In this document: positions 22,610-34,737 of the stretch, in pieces
Layout: each line of letters opens with the position of its first letter
Numbering within the stretch: position 1 is the first letter of the stretch
Assembly (NCBI GenBank): GCA_020740775.1
Contig: JAHEWK010000013.1
Coordinates: forward strand, 2,342,696-2,406,695
DNA from: Ilyonectria destructans
Lineage: Eukaryota > Ascomycota > Sordariomycetes > Hypocreales > Nectriaceae
Direction of reading: 5' to 3'
Length of the DNA stretch: 64,000 nt
Program-made: the position numbers and the translations under genes
Notes under the pieces: model-generated
What the model saw: the letters and a program-made list of their open reading frames with translations, nothing else
Databases searched by the model: none
Told to the model about the DNA's origin: nothing

Positions 22610-25047
22610 GGTGGCGGTTCGGGCGGGTGGAGCGTGTTCTTCGGGTACGGAGTTACGGGACGAGATGGAGCAGTGTCTGTCTGGTGACGTCGGAGGTGGT
22701 TTGTGTTGGTGTTTGTTTTGGAGGGGGAGTGATGGGCGATGTGGTTGTTGGACGGCTACGAGATGATAGGCGACGTGGCCATCCCGCCGAGCTACCCCCC
22801 AGATCTCCAGGTGACCTCAGCGACCCCTAGCAGCGTCATGAGCAGCTTCACAGGGGAGGGACGCTGGCTATTGGCCAATGGGCGCCCAAGGGCCCAGCGA
22901 TTGCCCTGTCCCGTACTCCCGTGCTATCTTATCGGTGCTGGCGTCAGGCGCGCCTCGTTCCAACCGAGCGACACCTGGTGCTCGCAGGGGGCGGAATGCG
23001 GAACTGATCGGGATTGCCACCCACAAATCCACTGTGCGACTTTCACTCTCTTCCAACCAGGCCCTGGACCACCAGTCACGTTGGCTTCAAATGATTGCGA
23101 CAGCGCACATCCATCTCCCAACGCAGAACGTCGATCGCAGGGCGAGTAATAACAGGGCGAACTTCTCCATTTTGCTTTTTCAACTGACTCGTGACAATCA
23201 ATTCAACTCGCCTCGCCCGGTTATGCTTTGTTGCGCTGTCCGCGAAGCCAAATTACCAGATCAGATCTAATTATATACGGTTTCAAGGTGCACTGTCTGG
23301 CGACAAGCGGGTTGGCCAGCATCCAGCCGGGCTTCCGCCGACGTCACTGTTCTATACCTGACAAAGGTGAATGATGGCAGCCACCGTTGGCCACTAACCA
23401 CCAGCACATCGTCATCGCTTTTGTCCGACCGCTGGGTTGAAAATTCCGCCCACAATGAGTTCAACATTACGCACTGTACCTTGCCTGTAGAGGGGTGGGT
23501 GATCGCCCAACGTCACAAGGCCTCGTGACGGCTGTCATGATAAGTCGCAGCCCAGATTCAACCCCAATAAGAATCTCTGACCAGTGTTCAGTTCCTGCAT
23601 GACGATGCAGGACCCATCCAGCCAAAGTCAAGTCGGATGGATCGACCGCCAACGCCAGACATGCGCGCCTGCAGCCAGACCCCACTAACCCTTGACAGAG
23701 CTCTGAACATGCGACCCTGAAGCTTCGTTCCGTTATAGGGACCTAACATTCACGTCAAAGGGGACCAAAACAGGAAGACGTAGTCAACCCCTTTTTCTTT
23801 TTTCCCGTCGCATCGGGAGGTACTCGATCATAGGGGTTTAGGCGCTCACCCGCCACTTTGTCTTGGGCACCGATGACTCAAGGGCTCGAAGCCGGGGCGA
23901 TGCCAGTTGAGACGTCAAGTTGATGGGGGCTGGGGCGTGCAACGACGACCAAAAAGTAAAAGTAAAATGAGATATTACCCAGCTGCCTGAGACACGCCGG
24001 TTTGGGATTCCGGGACTTCACCAGCTTCGGAGAGTCCCAACGCGGCGGTCCACGATGGCTGGTGTGAGCGGGATTTGCGCTGGTGCCTTGTTTGGTGCCT
24101 GTATGCCTGCGCTTTAATGCAGTCACAGTAGTCCCCGGGGTGCCCCCTCACGTGTCTCGCATGGTAATCGTGAAAAAATGTCTTGTGCTGACCGAGACAC
24201 CGTAGCAGTCATTGCCCCCTGGTAAAACAGGCAACAAGGGCTCTCATTCACGCTCAGGTTTCTTTTTTGGCCGAATCCTTTTCTTCATGGTCGGCGCCAT
24301 GAAGGCGCCTGGGTGGCGCACGCCCTTGGCTTGGCTTTTCCTGCCTGGCACGGGGCGACTGGCTGGGTTGCCCGACCGTTCGCCTTGTGCCATAGCACCA
24401 GCACCGCCCTGTAACTTGGTACACTTAAGCCCAGTGATACCGTTTAGGAGGCCCAAAAATCGCCACCGGTCCCCGGGAGGGATACCTATTGCACAGCGCC
24501 TTGAAAGGCAAGACGCCCTTAGTCTCTTGTTGATCCTTCTTGACAGGTCCCCACCCCTTTGCTGCCCAATGATTTGCTTCGCCTCGTCTTTCGTGCTCTC
24601 TCCGTCGACCCCGTCGTGGATGCTCTGTCAGGGGGCTTCAACCCGGATCCTTGGGTGGCCCCTGCTTGGCTCACTGGGCCTCTTCACCCACCCAGTTGGT
24701 ATCATGAAGCTAGTGAGCCCAGAGGTTGCCTTGTGCTCTCCTTGGTAATCCCAGCTGCTCCAGGCAGTCTAGAGGTGACAATGGTGAGTGCCGTGTACGT
24801 ACTCTGGCTGTCATCCCATGGTGGTGAGGGCTCCTACAAATATGCCCTCCTTCCCTCTTCCCAAGTCTTCTCTTTTCATCCTCAATCACTCAATCTTCAG
24901 ACAACCTCAATCTTGTAGGCTTATCTCCTCTTTCACATACACACTCAAACCCAAGTTTTGCAACCTGCAACGCTTCTGACCTCAACCTACTCTCTACTGC
25001 ATCAACACCCAAAACACAAAACCAACAACTTACTCCCCGCCGCCACC
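22610..25047. other. Intergenic region, 2.4 kb
   Basis: This contains the FKBP promoter (left) and the promoter/leader of the small Ser-rich gene (right). The last 200 bp before 25,048 are rich in C/T (tccctcttcccaagtcttct and similar), a pattern often seen in leaders of highly expressed fungal genes. No other gene is supported. Confidence 0.5.
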
Positions 25048-25377
25048 ATGAGCAGCCCCTACTCGGTCCAGATTCACCAGAACACCAAGGAGCCTTCTAT
25101 CGGAAGCGCTTACAGCCATTCCTCTGACTCCTACGCTTCGTCCGGTAGTTCAACCCCTCGCTCTGTCTCCCCTGGCACTTACCGCGAGCACGGCGCTGGT
25201 GAGTTCCTCTTGCATCTATCATCCAGACTTGCCCCACTAACAACAAGTCCAGCCAGGCACGCCTCCCACGTCTCCAGCTCCGGCCGAAACCTGGTCATTA
25301 ACCACCACAAAGTTGTCTACGATGCCAACTCCCCCCAAGTTCCGTACGGAAACAGTTATCCGACCTCGCGTCCCTGA
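25048..25377 (+). CDS. Small Ser-rich protein, unknown function
   Basis: Predicted 91 residues from exons 25048-25198 and 25253-25377. The ATG has a strong context (cgccaccatgag). The intron is gtgagt..cccactaac..ccag, 54 bp; it has no in-frame stop, so retention would add 18 residues without breaking the frame. The N-terminal half is Ser/Thr/Tyr-rich (SAYSHSSDSYASSGSSTPR) with SP/TP sites; the second half contains GRNLVINHHKVVYDAN. There is no signal peptide, TM segment or recognised domain. The long pyrimidine-rich leader suggests good expression. It is probably a real small gene of a fungal-restricted family. Confidence 0.65.
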   Translation: MSSPYSVQIHQNTKEPSIGSAYSHSSDSYASSGSSTPRSVSPGTYREHGAGEFLLHLSSRLAPLTTSPARHASHVSSSGRNLVINHHKVVYDANSPQVPYGNSYPTSRP

Positions 25378-26444
25378 GGGCTTGCCCCGCGATGCATCAG
25401 ATTAATGACAGACAACACTTGCAATGAAGTTGGGCAACAAACCGGACTGGCGTTTTTGGTATAGGACTGGAATTTGGTGGGTCGCAAGCACAACTGCACC
25501 CATGTATGAATAAGCGACGGACGATGGGATGGGATTCGGGGTGTCCATGGCCGGTTCGACATTCGGGCCTGATATTGGAATTTGGTCATTTTCTTTACAG
25601 CTTAGCATTGTACATGTGCATTTCTTCACAGAGTGCTAGGGCCTCGCGGCCCGCACTGACGTCTGGAGACCCTGCTTCGGCAATCTCTTCAAGATGGAGA
25701 TGGGATTCCCGAGACCTTAGTTGAGTAGACGAAACATCTTTTTAGAACAATCACAAAATTTTCTCCCAATTACCGGGATCATGTGCCCCATGTCCCTCCA
25801 TCTTTTCTTTTTCCACTTTTGTTCTTTTCTTTCACAACTAGTTCCCTGTTTTTTGGGTTGTTGGTAAATTGCAAAGTCCCTGATGGTGCCATCCAATGGG
25901 TTGGGTTGGCATCTAGTGGTGATTGGGTTTTCATCGTCCGTACCTGCAGCAGCCCAACGCACAGGGGGTCTCAGTGGGAGGCCGCAGCAAGCCCACGACC
26001 ATCCCAGAGTGCGACGGACTCCCCGCAGCCATTTGAGATGGAGGGGGGAGCTAGGTAGGCAGCGAACCACTATTTCCGGCATGGAAATTCCACTTTTTCA
26101 TGAGGGACGCTAAATTGCCCAGTAGTCACATTGCGGAGACGAGACATTGTTCCTCTTTGTTAATGTTCTGTATGATAATGACAAGTCCAATGCTCAGTTC
26201 CGTTGCCAATTCCATGAAGCGCCCTGTCTGTTGTCGTATCAAACCCCATTGCCTATTTGTTTACATGAATGTCAAGTCCAATGTGGGAGAGCCCCCTTGC
26301 CCGAAGCTTGGGTGCTCACTCTCCACACCTATACCACGAAACCCATTGTGCACTTCCTCGCCGCACCAACGATAACCCTTTGCTGTATTACATCATCGCC
26401 CAAGCGCCACCCTTGACGCCGGGCGTCACTCGACCTTGGTCGCC
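25378..26444. other. Convergent 3' regions
   Basis: About 1.07 kb between the 3' ends of the Ser-rich and RPEL genes. Nothing else recognised. Confidence 0.5.
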
Positions 26445-26899
26445 TCACTTCTTCTCGGCTGCGCGCGGATCATTGAGCAGGACACCCTCCTTGATGAGCT
26501 CCTCGGGGGCGGGGCGGTGCGAGATCTTGTCGTTGAGCTTGTCCTCAAGCATGTGCTTCTGGAGCTGTAGAGGGGTGGCGGAACTCGTCAGCGGAATGGT
26601 GTTGGACACAGCGTGAACGGGCGTGCGAGCCCAGTTTGACTCACCTCTTTCTGGTGCGCTTGGAGGCCTGGCGCAGCCGTGGAAGCAGGGAGAATATTCT
26701 CTGTTGGGGGCCAAGAGGTTAGCTAAGGGTGTTAGATGGTCGTGGACGGATCGTGCTCACTCTCGACGAGCTCGGCGCGCTCCGGGCGGTGGATGAGATG
26801 GTTCTCTAGTGAGTTCTTCCGACCGTGGTTGGGAAGGATGGGCGAGATGGGGGTCTCATCGACCGAGCGGGGATCCTGCGCCTCGACGTTGTCGGCCAT
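26445..26899 (-). CDS. RPEL-repeat protein
   Basis: Predicted 104 residues from minus-strand exons 26899-26761, 26700-26645 and 26564-26445; both introns start gtgag and end acag. Two RPEL motifs are present: NHLIHRPERAELVEKNIL (about residues 35-52) and DKISHRPAPEELIKEGVL (about 76-93). In animals RPEL motifs (RPxxxEL) bind G-actin; small fungal proteins with this repeat are known, but their partner is not established to my knowledge. The N-terminus (MADNVEAQDPRSVDETPISP) is acidic. Splicing is required to bring the two motifs into one protein, which supports the model. Actin binding is inference. Confidence 0.88.
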
Positions 26900-28736
26900 G
26901 ATGGAGGTTGGTGTGGAGGCTGTGGTTTTGGTGGTATGTAAGTGAGTATTGAGACAAGGTCAAGCAGAGTATTTGAGATGTTGGGGCTCGAGGGTGAAGA
27001 AAAGGTAAACAAATGACGAGAATACAGATGACGGCAGCAGTGGTGTTATGTATCTGCTCAGGCTAAGGCGTGGGAATGGGCCGTTGATGCGGCAGCCAGC
27101 CATGTTATGTTGTGTTGTCTCGTCACCTGAGCGCACGCAGCAATATCCCGCCCGGCATGCCACATCTCGCTGGCTACCCCGCAACGACGGGAGCGACCTG
27201 CGTCACAGGAGCAGGGATTGCGCCACTCAGCACCGCGCACTTCGTCATAGGGTGTTGCAGCCTGAGGCAGGAGGGGTCCGAGGCCGATGTGAGATGTTAG
27301 ATCAACGGCTGGATTATTTGTGGCGGGATGGAAGCTTGTTTGGCGGAGACGGGATGCAAGCCAAGGCGTTTTGATGGTGGACGTGGATGGGGGTGATGTG
27401 GATGACGATCCCCAGGTTCCTGAGTTACCGCAGGCGGGCCGCTCGCAAGGTAGCACAAAGTGCTGGAAGGGACCTCTTTGGTAGAAAACAAGAGTTTGGG
27501 GTCTATTGAGATTAAGTCGACACCAAAGGAAGCTCCCGTTGTTCGTGGGTGGAATTTGGGTTCTGCATAATTCGATACGAATCTCAGTGTCTACGGTACG
27601 GGCCCAATACACATGAGACTTGAAGGGTCGCTGTATTGATGCACAAGGTGCAGCCAATGAAACAGAAGCCATTTCGGCGGCTCGTCTTCAACGCCGTAAT
27701 CTATCAGATCTGTCTCATCAATATTCCGGATGGCGTGGGGGGAACTCATAATGAGAGCGGGTAGCCCGCCGGTTCTGTAGGGATCAAAACCAAGCTCCTC
27801 ATTTCGGGAACCCGGCCGGAACCTGCCGGGAGGTGAACGGAGTTAAACTCCACAACGTTGGCAAGCAAGGCAAATGTGCCAATATCGAATCTCTCCATGC
27901 ACCTTATCATCCTGTACGGGTCGTGGCAGATGAGAAGCGTTGAGGCAGGATGATAGTCGGAAGCGACACTCAGTCTCGCTACGGAGCTCAGGGATTAAGA
28001 CGCTCAGACGCAGCAAAATCCAACTTATTGTGCAAGGCATCGGTGGTGATGCTCAAAACAACCAACGGTGGTGATCCAGTTTCCGACGGCTAGGAAACTT
28101 GGAAAGATCATCGTCGCGTGCAAATAAAAGACAGAAGCCGGGTGGAGTCGTTAATTATTAATAGGTCCTTCCCAGGAGCTGCCGGCCACGGCGCACGCAC
28201 AATGACGACACACCTTGAGGAACTTGGGGGACGGGGGACGGACGATTCTGCCGCAGTGCGGCGCTATGCCCCTGCCATGGCTGAAGACGAGAACAAGGAG
28301 GTTTATCCTGGGAAATATAGATCAAGGCAGACCTTAATGAGAAGGTGCACCGCATCTCACTGAATGTCTCGCAGTTATTTTGCTCCCCTCACGTCGCATA
28401 GACGCACCCTTATTACAACTCATCAAAAAACGTCCCCGCCACTGGATACGTAGGCAGGGGGCTGTGCATGGCGGAAAATTGTCGGCGTTTCGTCACCTTC
28501 CCGTCAGGCACCAGATCATACTGAACACCAATCTCGACTCCAGCCACACTCCAAGCTGGCAAGTCGTCCGCGCCTACGTAAAACATCGCATCCCCTTCTC
28601 CCTCTCCTCCCGCAGCGCCTTTCGCCTTTCACTCACGGCATCCGAACCCTGATGCCCGTCTAATCCCATCGTCGACGAGCGATCTACCGACCTCCTCCTC
28701 TCCTCTCGTCCCCTTCCTTCCCCCGACTCGCCCCCC
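26900..28736. other. Divergent promoter region, 1.8 kb
   Basis: This lies between the divergently transcribed RPEL-protein and myosin genes. The last 150 bp before the myosin ATG are strongly CT-rich (tcctctcctcccgcag and similar), probably leader. Two short plus-strand frames at 28118-28652 are not supported as genes. Confidence 0.5.
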
Positions 28737-31700
28737 ATGGTAAGTCGGCCTCGCCAGCCCCTCCGCGCCGCTTCATCCACTGACCAGCGCGCCCAACCTC
28801 CAGGGTATATCAAGACGTCCCAAAAACAAGGGCGCTCAGAATGCGGGTGCGTCTGGCGCCGGTGGCAGCGCGAAGCCCAAAAAGGCCACCTTCGAGACGA
28901 CCAAGAAGAAGGAGATCGGTGTGTCCGATCTGACCCTCCTGAGCAAGGTGTCCAACGAGGCCATCAACGACAACCTCAAGAAGCGCTTCGAAGGCGCCGA
29001 AATCTACACCTACATCGGCCATGTGCTGGTTTCCGTTAATCCCTTTCGGGATCTGGGCATCTACACCGACCAAGTCCTCGACAGTTACAAGGGCAAGAAC
29101 CGTCTCGAGATGCCTCCCCACGTCTTCGCCATCGCCGAGGCCTCGTACTACAATATGAAGGCATACCAGGACAACCAATGTGTCATTATTTCGGGAGAGT
29201 CGGGTGCTGGTAAGACTGAGGCTGCCAAGCGCATCATGCAATACATTGCCAATGTGTCGGGCGGCGAATCAGGCGACATCAAAGAGATCAAGGACATGGT
29301 GCTGGCAACTAATCCGCTGCTTGAGTCTTTTGGAAACGCCAAGACTCTACGAAACAACAACTCTTCGCGATTCGGTAAATACCTTCAGCTTTACTTCAAC
29401 ACCTCTGGCGAGCCAATCGGTGCCGACATCACCAACTACCTCCTCGAGAAGACCCGAGTCGTGGGCCAGATCGCAAACGAGCGAAACTTCCACATCTTCT
29501 ATCAGTTCACCAAGGCCGCCTCTCCGAAATACCGCGAGATGTTTGGTCTCCAAAAACCCGAAACCTACCTCTATACCAGCCGGTCAAAATGCTTTGACGT
29601 CGACGGCATTGACGATGTGGCCGAGTTCCAGGACACTCTCGACGCCATGAAAATTATTGGCTTGAGCCAACCCGAGCAAGATGAGATCTTTCGAATGCTT
29701 GCCGCCGTTCTGTGGATCGGAAACATTCAGTTCCGAGAAGATCAGGAGGGTTACGCCGAGGTCACAGATAGATCTGTGGTCGAGTTTGTCGCTTACCTCA
29801 TGGAGGTCACCCCTGATCAACTCATCCACGCCATCACGATTCGTATTTTGACACCCCGAAATGGCGAGGTCATCGAGTCCCCGGCGAACCCGTCTCAGGC
29901 ATTGGCCACTCGGGACGCTCTATCCAAGGCTATATATAGCAATCTCTTCGACTGGATCGTGGAGCGCATCAACAAGTCTCTCAAGTCGAGGCAATCGGCT
30001 GTCAACACCATCGGCATTTTGGATATCTACGGATTCGAGATATTCGAGAAGAACAGTTTTGAGCAATTGTGTATCAACTACGTCAACGAGAAGCTCCAGC
30101 AAATCTTCATTCAACTCACTTTGAAGGCCGAGCAGGAGGAGTACACCAGGGAACAGATTCAGTGGACACCCATCAAGTACTTTGACAACAAGGTTGTGTG
30201 CGATTTGATTGAGCAGATCCGACCTCCCGGTGTCTTTTCCGCGATGAAGGATGCAACCAAGACCGCCCACGCGGACCCAGCCGCTTGTGACCGAACCTTT
30301 ATGCAGAGCATCAACGGCATGTCGCATGCCCATCTCACTCCTCGACAAGGAAACTTCATTATCAAACACTACGCCGGTGAGGTTAGCTACACCGTCGACG
30401 GAATCACAGACAAGAACAAGGACCAGCTTCTCAAGGGCCTTCTCAATCTTTTCCAGCACAGCGGCAACCAGTTCGTGCATACTCTTTTCCCTCACCAAGT
30501 CGACCAGGATAATCGAAAGCAGCCTCCCTCTGCAGGAGACCGAATTCGAACCTCCGCAAATGCCTTGGTCGATACTCTGATGAAGTGCCAGCCCTCTTAC
30601 ATCCGTACCATCAAACCCAACGAGAACAAGTCGCCGACCGAGTACAACAGCCCCAACGTATTGCATCAAGTCAAGTATCTTGGTCTGCAGGAAAATGTGC
30701 GTATCCGCCGCGCTGGTTTTGCCTACCGTCAGGCCTTTGACAAGTTTGTGGACCGATTCTTCCTCCTGTCGCCCGCCACGTCGTATGCTGGTGAGTACAC
30801 GTGGCAAGGGTCTCAGGAGGATGCTGTTCGGCAGATCCTAAAGGATACCAGCATCCCCAAGGAGGAATGGCAAATGGGTGTCACTAAGGCGTTCATCAAG
30901 GCTCCGGAAACCCTCTTTGCCCTTGAGCACATGAGAGACAGATACTGGCACAACATGGCCACCCGAATCCAGAGAATGTGGAGGGCTTACCTCGCCTACC
31001 GAGCCGAATCCGCCACTCGAATTCAGCGATTCTGGAGGAAGAAGCGGACTGGTGCCGAGTATCTGCAACTGCGTGATCAGGGCCACCGAGTGCTTCAGGG
31101 CCGCAAGGAGAGGCGGCGCATGAGTTTGCTTGGCTCCCGAAGGTACCTTGGCGATTATCTCGGCATCAACGCTACCAATGGGCCCGGAGCCCAGATTCGC
31201 AGCGCTGCGAATATCGGCTCGACTGAGAAGACAATCTTCTCTTGCCGAGGTGAGATCCTGGAGGCCAAATTCGGTCGATCGAGTAAACCAGTCCCGAGAG
31301 TCATCATTGTTACGAACAGCAAGTTTTATGTCATCGCCCAGATGCTCGTCAACGGTCAACGCCAAATCAATGTCGAGAAATCGGTGCCATTGGGTGCGAT
31401 CAAGTTCATTGGCACGTCGACAGCCCGCGATGATTGGTTTTCTCTCGGCATCGGCTCTCCCCAAGAGCCCGATCCTCTGATGAACTGCCTTTTGAAGACG
31501 GAACTGTTCACCCAGATGCAGCGAGTGATGCCGGGTGGCTTCAACCTGAAGATTGGCGAGACTATCGAATACGCCAAGAAGCCCAACAAGATGCAGCAAG
31601 TCAAGGTCCTGAAGGATTCTCAGCAGCCAGCGGACTACTATAAGAGTGGTGCCGTCCATACGCAACCCGGCGAACCGCCCAACTCTGGTTCGAGGCCCAC

Positions 31701-32573
31701 ACCCAAGGGCAAGCCAGTTCCGCCCCGACCGATCACTCGTGGCAAGCTGATCAAGCCGGGCGGTCCTGGAGGCCGACCATCTCGCCTTACTGGCGGCCGA
31801 ACTCCTCAGGCCCGACCCGGTGCTAGTGCTAGACAAGTTCCCCAACCACCTGCCGCGGTCGCCGCTGCCGCTGCCGCTGTCGCCCCAACCCCAGCCCCAA
31901 GGCCTACGCCGCCGAGCAACCCTCGTGCTGTAGTGACCAACGCGATTGCTCCCGCCGCTCACAAACCCCTTGCTAATCACACCAGAAACCAGGGCAGCAC
32001 GGGTTCCGCTACTACGCGTGTGCCTCCTCCTCCGCCTCCTGCTGCTGCTCCCTCAAAGCCCAAGATCGTGGCCAAGGTGTTGTACGACTTCTCTGGCCAG
32101 AAGGAGAACGAACTCTCCATTGTGGCTGGCGAGCTAGTCGAGATTGTCCAAAAGGAGAGCAACGGTCAGTAACACCCTCCCCTTCCCCATTGATTATCTT
32201 CAAGTCGGTGGTGTCTTGGACTAACACCGTCATAGGCTGGTGGCTAGCAAAGAAGGGACCAGGACAAGCTTGGGTTCCGGCTGCATACGTCGAGGAGCAA
32301 GCGCCTCCTCCTGCTCCTCGTGCGCCTCCGCCTCCGCCCGCCGCCAAGGCCAAGCCGGCGCCTCCGCAACCACCGGCTAAACGCCCTGCCGGATACCGCA
32401 AGCCGGCCGACCTGCAGCAACGCGACTCGGGGATGAGCCTCAACGGGGCCAACGGGTCCGACGGCAGTCGCAGCAATACGCCGACGCCCAGTCTTGCGGG
32501 CAGCTTGGCAGATGCTCTGCTTGCCCGGAAGAACGCGATGCAGAAGGAGAAGGACGACGACGATGACTGGTAG
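28737..32573 (+). CDS. myoA: Class I myosin (unconventional myosin-1)
   Basis: Actin motor for endocytosis and polarised growth. Exons 28737-28739, 28804-32164 and 32236-32573 give 1,233 residues. The first coding exon is just the ATG; splicing gives [16 protein letters not shown], the usual N-terminus. Motor domain: P-loop [12 protein letters not shown] (about 132), switch [11 protein letters not shown], switch [11 protein letters not shown], actin-binding [12 protein letters not shown]. Two IQ motifs lie at about 721-760 ([26 protein letters not shown]), then the basic TH1 membrane-binding tail, a Pro/Ala-rich TH2 region, an SH3 domain (about 1090-1142, [18 protein letters not shown], spanning intron 2), a further Pro-rich segment and an acidic Arp2/3-activating end (KEKDDDDDW). 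The TEDS position, 16 residues before DALSK, is Glu356. Confidence 0.97.
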
Positions 32574-32888
32574 ATGATACGAAGTTACGCTTCATGATCT
32601 TGAGTCAAATTATGACGATTTTGTCGAATTTTTTTACACAAACACACGCGCAAGAGAAGAGAGACTTTCCATTGTATACAAGATCTGAGCTGGGCAACCG
32701 AGTTTGGGAATGCCCGGGTGGGAAGGGTCACGACTGTGTTTTTCTTGGTGCTTGGCAAGCGTATGGGCAGGATGTCTGGATGCTTGGGGAGAGCAAGCAC
32801 TTGTTTATTTTCATTTTAAAAAACCATCCTCCTAGTCCTTTTTAGAAGGTTGAATTTTGCTCCAAATTAGAAAGTCTATTGTCTTGTC
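32574..32888. other. Convergent 3' regions of myosin and PFA4
   Basis: 315 bp between two convergent stop codons; AT-rich 3' UTR sequence, nothing else seen. Confidence 0.5.
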
Positions 32889-34175
32889 CTAATCGTCTCC
32901 GTCCTTTTGCAACACCTTTCTCCTCCGTATTAGTTCAGCGAGGGGTACGTCCTCGTCTTCATTTGCAGGATTCGAGTCCTCGTCGACACCATAGTCTCGG
33001 AGTCGGTCTCCATCGGAGTTAGTCCAGCCTGGCTTCCCATCATACCCCTCTTCAAACAAATCTTCATCCTCGTCATTGTACATGTCATAATCGTCCACCT
33101 CTTCCAACTCGGCGAGCAACATCCTCTTCCGCCGCTCGTCCTCGGCTTGTCGTTTCTTGAATGTAGCCTTTACCTCGTCGGGGCTCATGTCGACCGTCCG
33201 CAGCTCCTCGGCATAGTCTCTTCTCGCGGCGGGCCATCCTTTATTGGAACGGCGAATCTTCTCTGGATCCAGAGGCGGCCACAGGCCCTCTACACGGTTG
33301 AACCCGTTCTCTTCCCAGTCCCAACCAGATCCTTGGCCGTTCTTCGCAATTTTCGGGCTGCCAGCCAGGGGCCAGAGCCAGAGAAGGACGTTGTAGGTGC
33401 CCATAGCTTGGGCCATGTTCTTGAAGAAGCCAATATCATATGGGAACTCGAGCCTCTCGAAGCGAAACTTCTCGCCATCAGGTCCGACAACATCCCACCA
33501 GTCCTTGCCCCCTCGATCGGCGATGGCCTCGTGGCGCTCTTGTTCCCAGCCTTCGATCATGGTCTGATTGAGCAACCAGCTCCTGAGAGTTGTTGTGAGC
33601 ATGACTGCGAGGGCGAGTGAGGTGAGTAAGCAGATGAGGGAGAGGATCGCCAAGGAGATTAGGCCGGCGAGGCTAGGTCCGAGGTAGGCGGGGAGTCGGC
33701 GGTGCTCCCAAAGGACGGCAAAGCGTAGCCACAGCAGGTGGGCAAGGGCCCAGAGGGACAGGTTCGTGAAGATGAGGAATCGGAGGAAATGGGGAAATGT
33801 GGTCATGGAAACGCAGTTGCGGGTCCATGGGCAGTGGTGATCCATCTTGGGGACACAGCGAGCGCAGTGTCGACAATGGTGGGCGCGCGGGGGCTTCGGG
33901 GCAGAGCACTTGTTGCACCAGCGACCGTTGGCCTCGAGGACGCGACCGTCGAAGACATAGCGGCCTGGGTCGACAGTGATTGCGCGGTAGTAAGTGAGCC
34001 AGAGGAGAGCGAGGAGAGAGTTGAAGATGATAGACTGCTTGCGCGTGGGCGGGCCGGGGTCGAGGGTCGAGAAGTGGAAGACCAGCTGGGAGAAATAGCC
34101 AAGGAAGGTGATGAGGAGGCAGACGGAGGGCACGGCGAGGCCCCGCATGAAGGGGACGTCGTTGATGCCGGCCAT
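32889..34175 (-). CDS. PFA4: Palmitoyltransferase PFA4 (DHHC family)
   Basis: ER protein S-acyltransferase; the yeast enzyme palmitoylates chitin synthase Chs3 so that it leaves the ER. Single exon, 428 residues from ATG 34175. The frame extends upstream to 34280, but MAGINDVPFMRGLAVP is the conserved family start. Four TM helices flank the cysteine-rich domain (WCNKCSAPKPPRAHHCRHCARCV, then KMDHHCPWTRNCV with the catalytic DHHC). Other PFA4 landmarks are GWEQERHEAI, FPYDIGFFKNMAQAMGT and WEENGFNRVEGLWPP. The C-terminus is acidic (Asp/Glu-rich) and ends VPLAELIRRRKVLQKDGDD. Complete and typical. Confidence 0.96.
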   Translation of the reverse strand: MAGINDVPFMRGLAVPSVCLLITFLGYFSQLVFHFSTLDPGPPTRKQSIIFNSLLALLWLTYYRAITVDPGRYVFDGRVLEANGRWCNKCSAPKPPRAHHCRHCARCVPKMDHHCPWTRNCVSMTTFPHFLRFLIFTNLSLWALAHLLWLRFAVLWEHRRLPAYLGPSLAGLISLAILSLICLLTSLALAVMLTTTLRSWLLNQTMIEGWEQERHEAIADRGGKDWWDVVGPDGEKFRFERLEFPYDIGFFKNMAQAMGTYNVLLWLWPLAGSPKIAKNGQGSGWDWEENGFNRVEGLWPPLDPEKIRRSNKGWPAARRDYAEELRTVDMSPDEVKATFKKRQAEDERRKRMLLAELEEVDDYDMYNDEDEDLFEEGYDGKPGWTNSDGDRLRDYGVDEDSNPANEDEDVPLAELIRRRKVLQKDGDD

Positions 34176-34737
34176 GGCGACGACAGAGGGACGGCGGTCG
34201 TGAGGTCGTGAAGTCGTGAGGCTTGGTTCAAGGAGACAGTGGCTACATGGCCGACTGTTCACGAGAAGTTGGCACGACAAAGCTGCATCTCACGACCCGT
34301 CGATCACTGGCCGGTGTCACGGCGCGGGAGTGGATATTTTTAGCGGACAGTCCAGGGGTTCAGTTGCTGTAATTAGCACAAGCCGCCCCTTAACTTACGT
34401 GCTAGGCTACGGGTGACACTGCGTACCTCTCGTACTTCATGCTCCGGCAGTGACGTTTTACGGGCTTACGTAACCCCGCCAGGGCCACGGCCGCGACAGC
34501 TCGCCCCTGACCTCACGCCGACGGGGGCTGCACATCAAGATTTTGATCATGACTTAATGCGCCTGGCATCTTAGCTGGTGTAGCATCTCAAGGTTTCGCT
34601 GCTTACTTGCTTGGTCTGGTTGGCTACTTGGACCGCGATCCTTGACGACATGACGGGTTCTGCTGTGAACTTCTGAACTCTTAGCTTCGCGACAGCGTTT
34701 CCGCCTCATTGGGTGTCTTATCGTCATTGCTGTCATC
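34176..34737. other. Divergent promoter region
   Basis: 562 bp between the PFA4 and GT90 starts. No other feature recognised. Confidence 0.45.

Noticed and set aside
29920..31980. Two long minus-strand ORFs (295 and 380 codons)
   Set aside because: Antisense to the myosin motor and tail; explained by codon bias of the sense gene.
33738..34211. 157-codon plus-strand ORF
   Set aside because: Antisense of PFA4.
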